Shown piece after piece: positions 36,072 through 50,109 of a DNA stretch of 64,000 nucleotides. This DNA comes from Auanema rhodensis (taxonomy: Eukaryota; Nematoda; Chromadorea; Rhabditida; Rhabditidae). The DNA lies in NCBI GenBank assembly GCA_964057225.1, contig OZ059894.1:5394001-5458000 (forward strand), written 5' to 3'. The notes beneath the pieces are model-generated. The model was not told the origin of the DNA. It did no database searches and was given only the letters and a program-made list of their open reading frames with translations. Position 1 is the first letter of the stretch. Each line of letters begins with the position of its first letter. The position numbers and the translations under genes are program-made.

Positions 36072-39000
36072 ATGCGGATTTTTAAGCTGCGTCGATCTGT
36101 GTTATCAGATTTGCGCTAACTTAAAAATGCACCGAGATATCAACTGATATAGGTTCACACTTATATCTTCGATTTTCACCCTGAAGAATTAATTTTTTCG
36201 TTGAATACCATTGTCCATCGTCTTCGCCTTAAAAGAAAAATCTAAAAACATCTACTTTTTGTGAAATTATCTGGAAATTTTTCGGGAAAATTTTTGTCAA
36301 AAAGTTTTTGGAAGCAATTTTGAGTGTACATGGAAACTCAACATACACTAATGCATCATTTTTCAAACGATCATAACTAATTTTTGTATTAAGCGTTTCT
36401 CAATGTGACGTAGTGCATTCGATGCGGAATTTTAAGCTGCGTCGATTTGTGTTATCAGATGTGCGCTAACTTAAGAATGCACCGAGATATCAACTGATAT
36501 AAGTTCACACATATATCCTCGATTTTCACCCTGAAGAATTAATTTTTTCGTTGAATAACATTGTCCATCGTCTTCGCCTCAAAAAAAAAATCTAAAAACA
36601 TCTACTTTTTGTAAAATTATTTTGAACTTTTCGGGAAAATTTTTGTCAAAATGTTTTTGGAAGCAATTTTGAGTGTACATGGAAACTCAACATACACTAA
36701 TGCATCATTTTTCAAACGATCATAACTAATTTTTGTTTTGGACGTTTCCCAATGTATTATAGTGTATTCGATGCGGATTTTTAAGCTGCGTCGATCTGTG
36801 TTATCAGATTTGCGCTCACTTAAAAATGCACCGAGATATCAACTGATATAGGTTCACACTTATATCTTCGATTTTCACCCTGAAGAATTAATTTTTTCGT
36901 TGAATAACATTGTCCATCGTCTTCGCCTCGAAAAAAAAATCTAAAAACATCTACTTTTTGTGAAATTATCTGGAAATTTTTCGGGAAATTTTTGTCAAAA
37001 AGTTTTTGGAAGCAACTTTGAGTGTACATGGAAACTCTACATACACTAATGCATCATTTTTCAAACAATCATAACTAATTTTTGTATTGGACGTTTCCCA
37101 ATGTATTATAGTGTATTCGATGCGGATTTTTAAGCTGCGTCGATCTGTGTTATCAGATTTGCGCTATCTTAAAAATGCACCGAGATATCAACTGATATAT
37201 GTTCACACTTATATCTTCGATTTTCACCCTGAAGAATTAATTTTTTCGTTGAATAACATTGTCCATCGTCTTCGCCTCGAAAAAAAAATCTAAAAACATC
37301 TACTTTTTGTGAAATTATCTGGAAATTTTTCGGGAAATTTTTGTCAAAAAGTTTTTGGAAGCAACTTTGAGTGCACATGGAAACTCAACATACACTAATG
37401 CATCATTTTTCAAACGATCATAACTAATTTTTGTATTGGACGTTTCCCAATGTATTATAGTGTATTCGATGCGGATTTTTAAGCTGCGTCGATCTGTGTT
37501 ATCAGATTTGCGCTAACTTAAAAATGCACCGAGATATCAACTGATATAGGTTCACACTTATATCTTCGATTTTCACCCTGAAGAATTAATTTTTTCGTTG
37601 AATAACATTGTCCATCGTCTTCGCCTCGAAAAAAAAAATCTAAAAACATCTACTTTTTGTGAAATTATCTTTAAATTTTTCGGGAAATTTTTGTCAAAAA
37701 GTTTTTGGAAGCAACTTTGAGTGTACATGGAAACTCAACATACACTAATGCATCATTTTTCAAACGATCATAACTAATTTTTGTATTGGACGTTTCCCAA
37801 TGTATTATAGTGTATTCGATGCGGATTTTTAAGCTGCGTCGATCTGTGTTATCAGATTTGCGCTAACTTAAAAATGCACCGAGATATCAACTGATATAGG
37901 TTCACACTTATATCTTCGATTTTCACCCTGAAGAATTAATTTTTTCGTTGAATAACATTGTCCATCGTCTTCGCCTCGAAAAAAAAATCTAAAAACATCT
38001 ACTTTTTGTGAAATTATCTGGAAATTTTTCGGGAAATTTTTGTCAAAAAGTTTTTGGAAGCAACTTTGAGTGTACATGGAAACTCAACATACACTAATGC
38101 ATCATTTTTCAAACAATCATAACTAATTTTTGTATTGGACGTTTCCCAATGTATTGTAGTGTATTCGATGCGGATTTTTAAGCTGCGTCGATCTGTGTTA
38201 TCAGATTTGCGCTATCTTAAAAATGCACCGAGATATCAACTGATATATGTTCACACTTATATCTTCGATTTTCACCCTGAAGAATTAATTTTTTCGTTGA
38301 ATAACATTGTCCATCGTCTTCGCCTCGAAAAAAAAATCTAAAAACATCTACTTTTTGTGAAATTATCTGGAAATTTTTCGGGAAATTTTTGTCAAAAAGT
38401 TTTTGGAAGCAACTTTGAGTGCACATGGAAACTCAACATACACTAATGCATCATTTTTCAAACGATCATAACTAATTTTTGTATTGGACGTTTCCCAATG
38501 TATTATAGTGTATTCGATGCGGATTTTTAAGCTGCGTCGATCTGTGTTATCAGATTTGCGCTAACTTAAAAATGCACCGAGATATCAACTGATATAGGTT
38601 CACACTTATATCTTCGATTTTCACCCTGAAGAATTAATTTTTTCGTTGAATAACATTGTCCATCGTCTTCGCCTCGAAAAAAAAAATCTAAAAACATCTA
38701 CTTTTTGTGAAATTATCTTTAAATTTTTCGGGAAATTTTTGTCAAAAAGTTTTTGGAAGCAACTTTGAGTGTACATGGAAACTCAACATACACTAATGCA
38801 TCATTTTTCAAACGATCATAACTAATTTTTGTATTGGACGTTTCCCAATGTATTATAGTGTATTCGATGCGGATTTTTAAGCTGCGTCGATCTGTGTTAT
38901 CAGATTTGCGCTAACTTAAAAATGCACCGAGATATCAACTGATATAGGTTCACACTTATATCTTCGATTTTCACCCTGAAGAATTAATTTTTTCGTTGAA

Positions 39001-39566
39001 TAACATTGTCCATCGTCTTCGCCTTGAAAAAAAAATCTAAAAACATCTACTTTTTGTGAAATTATTTTGAAATTTTTCAGGAAAATTTTTGTCAAAATGT
39101 TTTTGGAAGCAATGTTGAGTGTACATGGAAACTCAACATACACTAATGCATCATTTTTCAAACGATCATAACTAATTTTTGTATTGGACGTTTCCCAATG
39201 TATTAAAGTGTATTCGATGCGGATTTTTAAGCTGCGTCGATCTGTGTTATCAGATTTGCGCTAACTTAAAAATGCACCGAGATATCAACTGATATAGGTT
39301 CACACTTATATCTTCGATTTTCACCCTGAAGAATTAATTTTTTCGTTGAATAACATTGTCCATCGTCTTCGCCTTGAAAAAAAAATCTAAAAACATCTAC
39401 TTTTTGTGAAATTATTTTGAAATTTTTCAGGAAAATTTTTGTCAAAATGTTTTTGGAAGCAATGTTGAGTGTACATGGAAACTCAACATACACTAATGCA
39501 TCATTTTTCAAACGATCATAACTAATTTTTGTATTGGACGTTTCCCAATGTATTATAGTGTATTCG
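36072..39566 (+). repeat. 10-mer unit of B (3495 bp), right copy
   Basis: Same monomer order as 32577-36071, with the same private markers ('aaactctacatac' near 37032, 'gtattgtagtg' near 38152, 'tattaaagtg' near 39203). I saw no difference at the diagnostic positions compared, so the duplication is either very recent or actively homogenised. Confidence 0.88.
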
Positions 39567-42417
39567 ATGCGGATTTTTAAGCTGCGTCGATCTGTGTTAT
39601 CAGATTTGCGCTAACTTAAAAATGCACCGAGATATCAACTGATATAGGTTCACACTTATATCTTCGATTTTCACCCTGAAGAATTAATTTTTTCGTTGAA
39701 TAACATTGTCCATCGTCTTCGCCTTGAAAAAAAAATCTAAAAACATCTACTTTTTGTGAAATTATTTTGAAATTTTTCAGGAAAATTTTTGTCAAAATGT
39801 TTTTGGAAGCAATAATGAGTGTACATGGAAACTCAACATACACTAATGCATCATTTTTCAAACGATCATAACTAATTTTTGTATTGGACGTTTCCCAATG
39901 TATTAAAGTGTATTCGATGCGGATTTTTAAGCTGCGTCGATCTGTGTTATCAGATTTGCGCTAACTTAAAAATGCACCGAGATATCAACTGATATAGGTT
40001 CACACTTATATCTTCGATTTTCACCCTGAAGAATTAATTTTTTCGTTGAATAACATTGTCCATCGTCTTCGCCTTGAAAAAAAAATCTAAAAACATCTAC
40101 TTTTTGTGAAATTATTTTGAAATTTTTCAGGAAAATTTTTGTCAAAATGTTTTTGGAAGCAATGTTGAGTGTACATGGAAACTCAACATACACTAATGCA
40201 TCATTTTTCAAACGATCATAACTAATTTTTGTATTAATCGTTCCTCAATGTAGTATAGTGCATTCGATGCGGATTTTTAAGCTGCGTCGATCTGTGTTAT
40301 CAGATTTGCGCTAGCTTAAAAATGCACCGAGATATCAACTGATATAAGTTCACACTTATATCCTTGATTTTCACCCTGAAGAATTAATTTTTTCGTTGAA
40401 TAACATTGTCCATCGTCTTTGCCTTGAAAAAAGGAATCTAAAAACATCTACTTTTTGCTAAATTATTTTGAAATTTTTCGAAAAAATTTTTGTCAAAATG
40501 TTTTTGGAAGCTATGTTGAGTGTACATGGAAACTCAACATACACTAATGCATCATTTTTCAAACGATCATAACTAATTTTTGTATTAAGCGTTCCTCAAT
40601 GTAGTATAGTGCATTCGATGCGGATTTTTAAGCTGCGTCGATCTGTGTTATCAGATTTGCGCTAGCTTAAAAATGCACCGAGATATCAACTGATATAAGT
40701 TCACACTTATATCCTTGATTTTCACCCTGAAGAATTAATTTTTTCGTTGAATAACATTGTCCATCGTCTTTGCCTTGAAAAAAGGAATCTAAAAACATCT
40801 ACTTTTTGCTAAATTATTTTGAAATTTTTCGAAAAAATTTTTGTCAAAATGTTTTTGGAAGCTATGTTGAGTGTACATGGAAACTCAACATACACTTATG
40901 CATCATTTTTCAAACGATCATAACTAATTTTTGTATTAAGCGTTCCTCAATGTAGTATAGTGCATTCGATGCGGATTTCCAAGCTGCGTCGATCTGTGTT
41001 ATCAGATTTGCGCTAGCTTAAAAATGCACCGAGATATCAACTGATATAGGTTCACACTTATATCTTCGATTTTCACCCTGAAGAATTAATTTTTTCGTTG
41101 AATAACATTGTCCATCGTCTTCGCCTTGAAAAAAAAATCTAAAAACATCTACTTTTTGTGAAATTATTTTGAAATTTTTCAGGAAAATTTTTGTCAAAAT
41201 GTTTTTGGAAGCAATGTTGAGTGTACATGGAAACTCAACATACACTAATGCATCATTTTTCAAACGATCATAACTAATTTTTGTATTGGACGTTTCCCAA
41301 TGTATTAAAGTGTATTCGATGCGGATTTTTAAGCTGCGTCGATCTGTGTTATCAGATTTGCGCTAACTTAAAAATGCACCGAGATATCAACTGATATAGG
41401 TTCACACTTATATCTTCGATTTTCACCCTGAAGAATTAATTTTTTCGTTGAATAACATTGTCCATCGTCTTCGCCTTGAAAAAAAAATCTAAAAACATCT
41501 ACTTTTTGTGAAATTATTTTGAAATTTTTCAGGAAAATTTTTGTCAAAATGTTTTTGGAAGCAATGTTGAGTGTACATGGAAACTCAACATACACTAATG
41601 CATCATTTTTCAAACGATCATAACTAATTTTTGTATTGGACGTTTCCCAATGTATTAAAGTGTATTCGATGCGGATTTTTAAGCTGCGTCGATCTGTGTT
41701 ATCAGATTTGCGCTAACTTAAAAATGCACCGAGATATCAACTGATATAGGTTCACACTTATATCTTCGATTTTCACCCTGAAGAATTAATTTTTTCGTTG
41801 AATAACATTGTCCATCGTCTTCGCCTTCAAAAAAAAATCTAAAAACATCTACTTTTTGTGAAATTATTTTGAAATTTTTCAGGAAAATTTTTGTCAAAAT
41901 GTTTTTGGAAGCAATAATGAGTGTACATGGAAACTCAACATACACTAATGCATCATTTTTCAAACGATCATAACTAATTTTTGTATTGGACGTTTTCCAA
42001 TGTATTAAAGTGTATTCGATGCGGATTTTTAAGCTGCGTCGATCTGTGTTATCAGATTTGCGCTAACTTAAAAATGCACCGAGATATCAACTGATATAGG
42101 TTCACACTTTTATCTTCGATTTTCACCCTGAAGAATTAATTTTTTCGTTGAATAACATTGTCCATCGTCTTCGCCTTGAAAAAAAAATCTAAAAACATCT
42201 ACTTTTTGTGAAATTATTTTGAAATTTTTCAGGAAAATTTTTGTCAAAATGTTTTTGGAAGCAATGTTGAGTGTACATGGAAACTCAACATACACTAATG
42301 CATCATTTTTCAAACGATCATAACTAATTTTTGTATTGGACGTTTCCCAATGTATTATAGTGTATTCGATGCGGATTTTTAAGCTGCGTCGATCTGTGTT
42401 ATCAGATTTGCGCTAAC
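39567..42417 (+). repeat. Run of L-type B monomers around a divergent pair
   Basis: L monomers ('ccttgaaaa', 'tttgaaatttttcagg', 'gcaatgttgag') occur at 39616, 39966, 41018, 41368, 41718 and 42068. The rare 'gcaataatgag' at 39809 recurs at 41911, 2102 bp away, which equals four 350-bp and two 351-bp units, so this looks like a 6-mer duplication that includes the divergent pair. Confidence 0.75.
40234..41013 (+). repeat. Private divergent B subfamily (two 351-bp monomers)
   Basis: Two full monomers, with 'ctagc' starts at 40311 and 40662 and the next at 41013, share markers not seen elsewhere in the window: 'cgttcctcaatgtagtatag', 'atccttgatttt', 'cgtctttgcc', 'tttttgctaaatt', 'ttcgaaaaaattttt' and 'gaagctatgttgag'. 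They are one base longer than normal monomers and flanked on both sides by L-type copies. Confidence 0.85.
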
Positions 42418-45400
42418 TTAAAAATGCACCGAGATATCAACTGATATAGGTTCACACTTATATCTTCGATTTTCACCCTGAAGAATTAATTTTTTCGTTG
42501 AATAACATTGTCCATCGTCTTCGCCTCGAAAAAAAAATCTAAAAACATCTACTTTTTGTGAAATTATCTGGAAATTTTTCGGGAAAATTTTTGTCAAAAA
42601 GTTTTTGGAAGCAATTTTGAGTGTACATGGAAACTCAACATACACTAATGCATCATTTTTCAAACGATCATAACTAATTTTTGTATTAAGCGTTTTTCAA
42701 TGTGACGTAGTGCATTCGATGCGGAATTTTAAGCTGCGTCGATTTGTGTTATCAGATTTGCGCTCACTTAAAAATGCACCGAGATATCAACTGATATAGG
42801 TTCACACTTATATCTTCGATTTTCACCCTGAAGAATTAATTTTTTCGTTGAATAACATTGTCCATCGTCTTCGCCTCGAAAAAAAAATCTAAAAACATCT
42901 ACTTTTTGTGAAATTATCTGGAAATTTTTCGGGAAATTTTTGTCAAAAAGTTTTTGGAAGCAACTTTGAGTGTACATGGAAACTCAACATACACTAATGC
43001 ATCATTTTTCAAACGATCATAACTAATTTTTGTATTGGACGTTTCCCAATGTATTATAGTGTATTCGATGCGGATTTTTAAGCTGCGTCGATCTGTGTTA
43101 TCAGATTTGCGCTATCTTAAAAATGCACCGAGATATCAACTGATATATGTTCACACTTATATCTTCGATTTTCACCCTGAAGAATTAATTTTTTCGTTGA
43201 ATAACATTGTCCATCGTCTTCGCCTCGAAAAAAAAATCTAAAAACATCTACTTTTTGTGAAATTATCTGGAAATTTTTCGGGAAATTTTTGTCAAAAAGT
43301 TTTTGGAAGCAACTTTGAGTGCACATGGAAACTCAACATACACTAATGCATCATTTTTCAAACGATCATAACTAATTTTTGTATTGGACGTTTCCCAATG
43401 TATTATAGTGTATTCGATGCGGATTTTTAAGCTGCGTCGATCTGTGTTATCAGATTTGCGCTAACTTAAAAATGCACCGAGATATCAACTGATATAGGTT
43501 CACACTTATATCTTCGATTTTCACCCTGAAGAATTAATTTTTTCGTTGAATAACATTGTCCATCGTCTTCGCCTCGAAAAAAAAATCTAAAAACATCTAC
43601 TTTTTGTGAAATTATCTTTAAATTTTTCGGGAAATTTTTGTCAAAAAGTTTTTGGAAGCAACTTTGAGTGTACATGGAAACTCAACATACACTAATGCAT
43701 CATTTTTCAAACGATCATAACTAATTTTTGTATTGGACGTTTCCCAATGTATTATAGTGTATTCGATGCGGATTTTTAAGCTGCGTCGATCTGTGTTATC
43801 AGATTTGCGCTAACTTAAAAATGCACCGAGATATCAACTGATATAGGTTCACACTTATATCTTCGATTTTCACCCTGAAGAATTAATTTTTTCGTTGAAT
43901 AACATTGTCCATCGTCTTCGCCTTGAAAAAAAAATCTAAAAACATCTACTTTTTGTGAAATTATTTTGAAATTTTTCAGGAAAATTTTTGTCAAAATGTT
44001 TTTGGAAGCAATGTTGAGTGTACATGGAAACTCAACATACACTAATGCATCATTTTTCAAACGATCATAACTAATTTTTGTATTGGACGTTTCCCAATGT
44101 ATTAAAGTGTATTCGATGCGGATTTTTAAGCTGCGTCGATCTGTGTTATCAGATTTGCGCTAACTTAAAAATGCACCGAGATATCAACTGATATAGGTTC
44201 ACACTTATATCTTCGATTTTCACCCTGAAGAATTAATTTTTTCGTTGAATAACATTGTCCATCGTCTTCGCCTTGAAAAAAAAATCTAAAAACATCTACT
44301 TTTTGTGAAATTATTTTGAAATTTTTCAGGAAAATTTTTGTCAAAATGTTTTTGGAAGCAATGTTGAGTGTACATGGAAACTCAACATACACTAATGCAT
44401 CATTTTTCAAACGATCATAACTAATTTTTGTATTGGACTTTTCCCAATGTATTATAGTGTATTCGATGCGGATTTTTAAGCTGCGTCGATCTGTGTTATC
44501 AGATTTGCGCTAACTTAAAAATGCACCGAGATATCAACTGATATAGGTTCACACTTATATCTTCGATTTTCACCCTGAAGAATTAATTTTTTCGTTGAAT
44601 AACATTGTCCATCGTCTTCGCCTCGAAAAAAAAATCTAAAAACATCTACTTTTTGTGAAATTATCTGGAAATTTTTCGGGAAAATTTTTGTCAAAATGTT
44701 TTTGGAAGCAATGTTGAGTGTACATGGAAACTCAACATACACTAATGCATCATTTTTCAAACGATCATAACTAATTTTTGTATTCAGCGTTTCTCAATGT
44801 AACATAGTGCATTCGATGCGGATTTTTAAGCTGCGTCGATCTGTGTTATCAGATTTGCGCTAACTTAAAAATGCACCGAGATATCAACTGATATAGGTTC
44901 ACACTTATATCTTCGATTTTCACCCTGAAGAATTAATTTTTTCGTTGAATAACATTGTCCATCGTCTTCGCCTTGAAAAAAAAATCTAAAAACATCTACT
45001 TTTTGTGAAATTATCTGGAAATTTTTCGGGAAAATTTTTGTCAAAATGTTTTTGGAAGCAATGTTGAGTGTACATGGAAACTCAACATACACTAATGCAT
45101 CATTTTTCAAACGATCATAACTAATTTTTGTATTCAGCGTTTCTCAATGTAACATAGTGCATTCGATGCGGATTTTTAAGCTGCGTCGATCTGTGTTATC
45201 AGATTTGCGCTAACTTAAAAATGCACCGAGATATCAACTGATATAAGTTCACACTTATATCTTCGATTTTCACCCTGAAGAATTAATTTTTTCGTTGAAT
45301 AACATTGTCCATCGTCTTCGCCTCGAAAAAAAAATCTAAAAACATCTACTTTTTGTGAAATTATCTGGAAATTTTTCGGGAAAATTTTTGTCAAAATGTT

Positions 45401-46613
45401 TTTGGAAGCAATTTTGAGTGTACATGGAAACTCAACATACACTAATGCATCATTTTTCAAACGATCATAACTAATTTTTGTATTAAGCGTTTTTCAATGT
45501 GACGTAGTGCATTCGATGCGGAATTTTAAGCTGCGTCGATTTGTGTTATCAGATGTGCGCTAACTTAAGAATGCACCGAGATATCAACTGATATAAGTTC
45601 ACACATATATCCTCGATTTTCACCCTGAAGAATTAATTTTTTCGTTGAATAACATTGTCCATCGCCTTCGCCTTGAAGAAAGGAATCTAAAAACATCTAC
45701 TTTTTGTAAAATTATTTTGAACTTTTCGGGAAAATTTTTGTCAAAATGTTTTTGGAAGCAATTTTGAGTGTACATGGAAACTCAACATACACTAATGCAT
45801 CATTTTTCAAACGATCATAACTAATTTTTGTATTGGACGTTTCCCAATGTATTATAGTGTATTCGATGCGGATTTTTAAGCTGCGTCGATCTGTGTTATC
45901 AGATTTGCGCTATCTTAAAAATGCACCGAGATATCAACTGATATATGTTCACACTTATATCTTCGATTTTCACCCTGAAGAATTAATTTTTTCGTTGAAT
46001 AACATTGTCCATCGTCTTCGCCTCGAAAAAAAAATCTAAAAACATCTACTTTTTGTGAAATTATCTTCAAATTTTTCGGGAAATTTTTGTCAAAAAGTTT
46101 TTGGAAGCAACTTTGAGTGTACATGGAAACTCAACATACACTAATGCATCATTTTTCAAACGATCATAACTAATTTTTGTATTGGACGTTTCCCAATGTA
46201 TTATAGTGTATTCGATGCGGATTTTTAAGCTGCGTCGATCTGTGTTATCAGATTTGCGCTAACTTAAAAATGCACCGAGATATCAACTGATATAGGTTCA
46301 CACTTATATCTTCGATTTTCACCCTGAAGAATTAATTTTTTCGTTGAATACCATTGTCCATCGTCTTCGCCTTAAAAGAAAAATCTAAAAACATCTACTT
46401 TTTGTGAAATTATCTGGAAATTTTTCGGGAAAATTTTTGTCAAAAAGTTTTTGGAAGCAATTTTGAGTGTACATGGAAACTCAACATACACTAATGCATC
46501 ATTTTTCAAACGATCATAACTAATTTTTGTATTAAGCGTTTCTCAATGTGACGTAGTGCATTCGATGCGGAATTTTAAGCTGCGTCGATTTGTGTTATCA
46601 GATGTGCGCTAAC
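42418..46613 (+). repeat. Mosaic stretch of B monomer subtypes
   Basis: About twelve monomers of several types follow without a simple local period: a-like (42418), S (42768), the 'gcgctatc'/'atatatgttcac' type M (43117), 'tatctttaaattt' type (43466), L (43815, 44165), R-like (44515, 44865, 45215), a 'ggaatct' type, M again (45915) and d (46264). Each type has close relatives in the ordered blocks elsewhere, so this appears to be rearranged material from them. Confidence 0.7.
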
Positions 46614-47312
46614 TTAAGAATGCACCGAGATATCAACTGATATAAGTTCACACATATATCCTCGATTTTCACCCTGAAGAATTAATTTTTTCGTTGAATA
46701 ACATTGTCCATCGTCTTCGCCTCGAAAAAAAAATCTAAAAACATCTACTTTTTGTAAAATTATTTTGAACTTTTCGGGAAAATTTTTGTCAAAATGTTTT
46801 TGGAAGCAATTTTGAGTGTACATGGAAACTCAACATACACTAATGCATCATTTTTCAAACGATCATAACTAATTTTTGTATTAAGCGTTTTTCAATGTGA
46901 CGTAGTGCATTCGATGCGGAATTTTAAGCTGCGTCGATTTGTGTTATCAGATTTGCGCTCACTTAAAAATGCACCGAGATATCAACTGATATAGGTTCAC
47001 ACTTATATCTTCGATTTTCACCCTGAAGAATTAATTTTTTCGTTGAATAACATTGTCCATCGTCTTCGCCTTGAAAAAAGGAATCTAAAAACATCTACTT
47101 TTTGTAAAATTATTTTGAACTTTTCGGGAAAATTTTTGTCAAAATGTTTTTGGAAGCAATTTTGAGTGTACATGGAAACTCAACATACACTAATGCATCA
47201 TTTTTCAAACGATCATAACTAATTTTTGTATTGGACGTTTCCCAATGTATTATAGTGTATTCAATGCGGATTTTTAAGCTGCGTCGATCTGTGTTATCAG
47301 ATTTGCGCTAAC

Positions 47313-47661
47313 TTAAAAATGCACCGAGATATCAACTGATATAGGTTCACACATATATCCTCGATTTTCACCCTGAAGAATTAATTTTTTCGTTGAATAA
47401 CATTGTCCATCGTCTTCGCCTCGAAAAAAAAATCTAAAAACATCTACTTTTTGTAAAATTATTTTGAACTTTTCGGGAAAATTTTTGTCAAAATGTTTTT
47501 GGAAGCAATTTTGAGTGTACATGGAAACTCAACATACACTAATGCATCATTTTTCAAACGATCATAACTAATTTTTGTTTTGGACGTTTCCCAATGTATT
47601 ATAGTGTATTCGATGCGGATTTTTAAGCTGCGTCGATCTGTGTTATCAGATTTGCGCTCAC
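47313..47661 (+). repeat. Chimeric B monomer inside the recurrent segment
   Basis: The start, 'tgatatagg', matches the monomers at 32626 and 52206; the continuation, 'acatatatcctcg', matches those at 32976 and 52556. The diagnostic bases are 47344 (G, first parent) and 47353 (A, second parent), so the switch falls in the 8 bp between them. The result is the loss of exactly one monomer length relative to the two related segments. Confidence 0.82.
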
Positions 47662-48359
47662 TTAAAAATGCACCGAGATATCAACTGATATAGGTTCACA
47701 CTTATATCTTCGATTTTCACCCTGAAGAATTAATTTTTTCGTTGAATAACATTGTCCATCGTCTTCGCCTCGAAAAAAAAATCTAAAAACATCTACTTTT
47801 TGTGAAATTATCTGGAAATTTTTCGGGAAATTTTTGTCAAAAAGTTTTTGGAAGCAACTTTGAGTGTACATGGAAACTCAACATACACTAATGCATCATT
47901 TTTCGAACGATCATAACTAATTTTTGTATTGGACGTTTCCCAATGTATTATAGTGTATTCGATGCGGATTTTTAAGCTGCGTCGATCTGTGTTATCAGAT
48001 TTGCGCTATCTTAAAAATGCACCGAGATATCAACTGATATATGTTCACACTTATATCTTCGATTTTCACCCTGAAGAATTAATTTTTTCGTTGAATAACA
48101 TTGTCCATCGTCTTCGCCTCGAAAAAAAAATCTAAAAACATCTACTTTTTGTGAAATTATCTGGAAATTTTTCGGGAAATTTTTGTCAAAAAGTTTTTGG
48201 AAGCAACTTTGAGTGCACATGGAAACTCAACATACACTAATGCATCATTTTTCAAACGATCATAACTAATTTTTGTATTGGACGTTTCCCAATGTATTAT
48301 AGTGTATTCGATGCGGATTTTTAAGCTGCGTCGATCTGTGTTATCAGATTTGCGCTAAC

Positions 48360-50109
48360 TTAAAAATGCACCGAGATATCAACTGATATAGGTTCACACT
48401 TATATCTTCGATTTTCACCCTGAAGAATTAATTTTTTCGTTGAATAACATTGTCCATCGTCTTCGCCTTGAAAAAAAAATCTAAAAACATCTACTTTTTG
48501 TGAAATTATTTTGAAATTTTTCAGGAAAATTTTTGTCAAAATGTTTTTGGAAGCAATGTTGAGTGTACATGGAAACTCAACATACACTAATGCATCATTT
48601 TTCAAACGATCATAACTAATTTTTGTATTGGACGTTTCCCAATGTATTATAGTGTATTCGATGCGGATTTTTAAGCTGCGTCGATCTGTGTTATCAGATT
48701 TGCGCTAATTTAAAAATGCACCGAGATATCAACTGATATAGGTTCACACTTATATCTTCGATTTTCACCCTGAAGAATTAATTTTTTCGTTGAATAACAT
48801 TGTCCATCGTCTTCGCCTTGAAAAAAAAATCTAAAAACATCTACTTTTTGTGAAATTATTTTGAAATTTTTCAGGAAAATTTTTGTCAAAATGTTTTTGG
48901 AAGCAATGTTGAGTGTACATGGAAACTCAACATACACTAATGCATCATTTTTCAAACGATCATAACTAATTTTTGTATTGGACGTTTCCCAATGTATTAA
49001 AGTGTATTCGATGCGGATTTTTAAGCTGCGTCGATCTGTGTTATCAGATTTGCGCTAACTTAAAAATGCACCGAGATATCAACTGATATAGGTTCACACT
49101 TATATCTTCGATTTTCACCCTGAAGAATTAATTTTTTCGTTGAATAACATTGTCCATCGTCTTCGCCTTGAAAAAAAAATCTAAAAACATCTACTTTTTG
49201 TGAAATTATTTTGAAATTTTTCAGGAAAATTTTTGTCAAAATGTTTTTGGAAGCAATGTTGAGTGTACATGGAAACTCAACATACACTAATGCATCATTT
49301 TTCAAACGATCATAACTAATTTTTGTATTGGACGTTTCCCAATGTATTATAGTGTATTCGATGCGGATTTTTAAGCTGCGTCGATCTGTGTTATCAGATT
49401 TGCGCTAACTTAAAAATGCACCGAGATATCAACTGATATAGGTTCACACTTATATCTTCGATTTTCACCCTGAAGAATTAATTTTTTCGTTGAATAACAT
49501 TGTCCATCGTCTTCGCCTTGAAAAAAAAATCTAAAAACATCTACTTTTTGTGAAATTATTTTGAAATTTTTCAGGAAAATTTTTGTCAAAATGTTTTTGG
49601 AAGCAATGTTGAGTGTACATGGAAACTCAACATACACTAATGCATCATTTTTCAAACGATCATAACTAATTTTTGTATTGGACGTTTCCCAATGTATTGA
49701 AGTGTATTCGATGCGGATTTTTAAGCTGCGTCGATCTGTGTTATCAGATTTGCGCTAACTTAAAAATGCACCGAGATATCAACTGATATAGGTTCACACT
49801 TATATCTTCGATTTTCACCCTGAAGAATTAATTTTTTCGTTGAATAACATTGTCCATCGTCTTCGCCTTGAAAAAAAAATCTAAAAACATCTACTTTTTG
49901 TGAAATTATTTTGAAATTTTTCAGGAAAATTTTTGTCAAAATGTTTTTGGAAGCAATGTTGAGTGTACATGGAAACTCAACATACACTAATGCATCATTT
50001 TTCAAACGATCATAACTAATTTTTGTATTGGACGTTTCCCAATGTATTATAGTGTATTCGATGCGGATTTTTAAGCTGCGTCGATCTGTGTTATCAGATT
50101 TGCGCTAAC
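48360..50109 (+). repeat. Five consecutive near-identical L-type B monomers
   Basis: Units at 48360, 48710, 49060, 49410 and 49760 are each 350 bp and differ at only a few positions, for example 'tattatag', 'tattaaag' or 'tattgaag', and 'gctaattt' once. The related segment at 53603-55002 has four such units, so copy number in this run varies. Confidence 0.82.
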
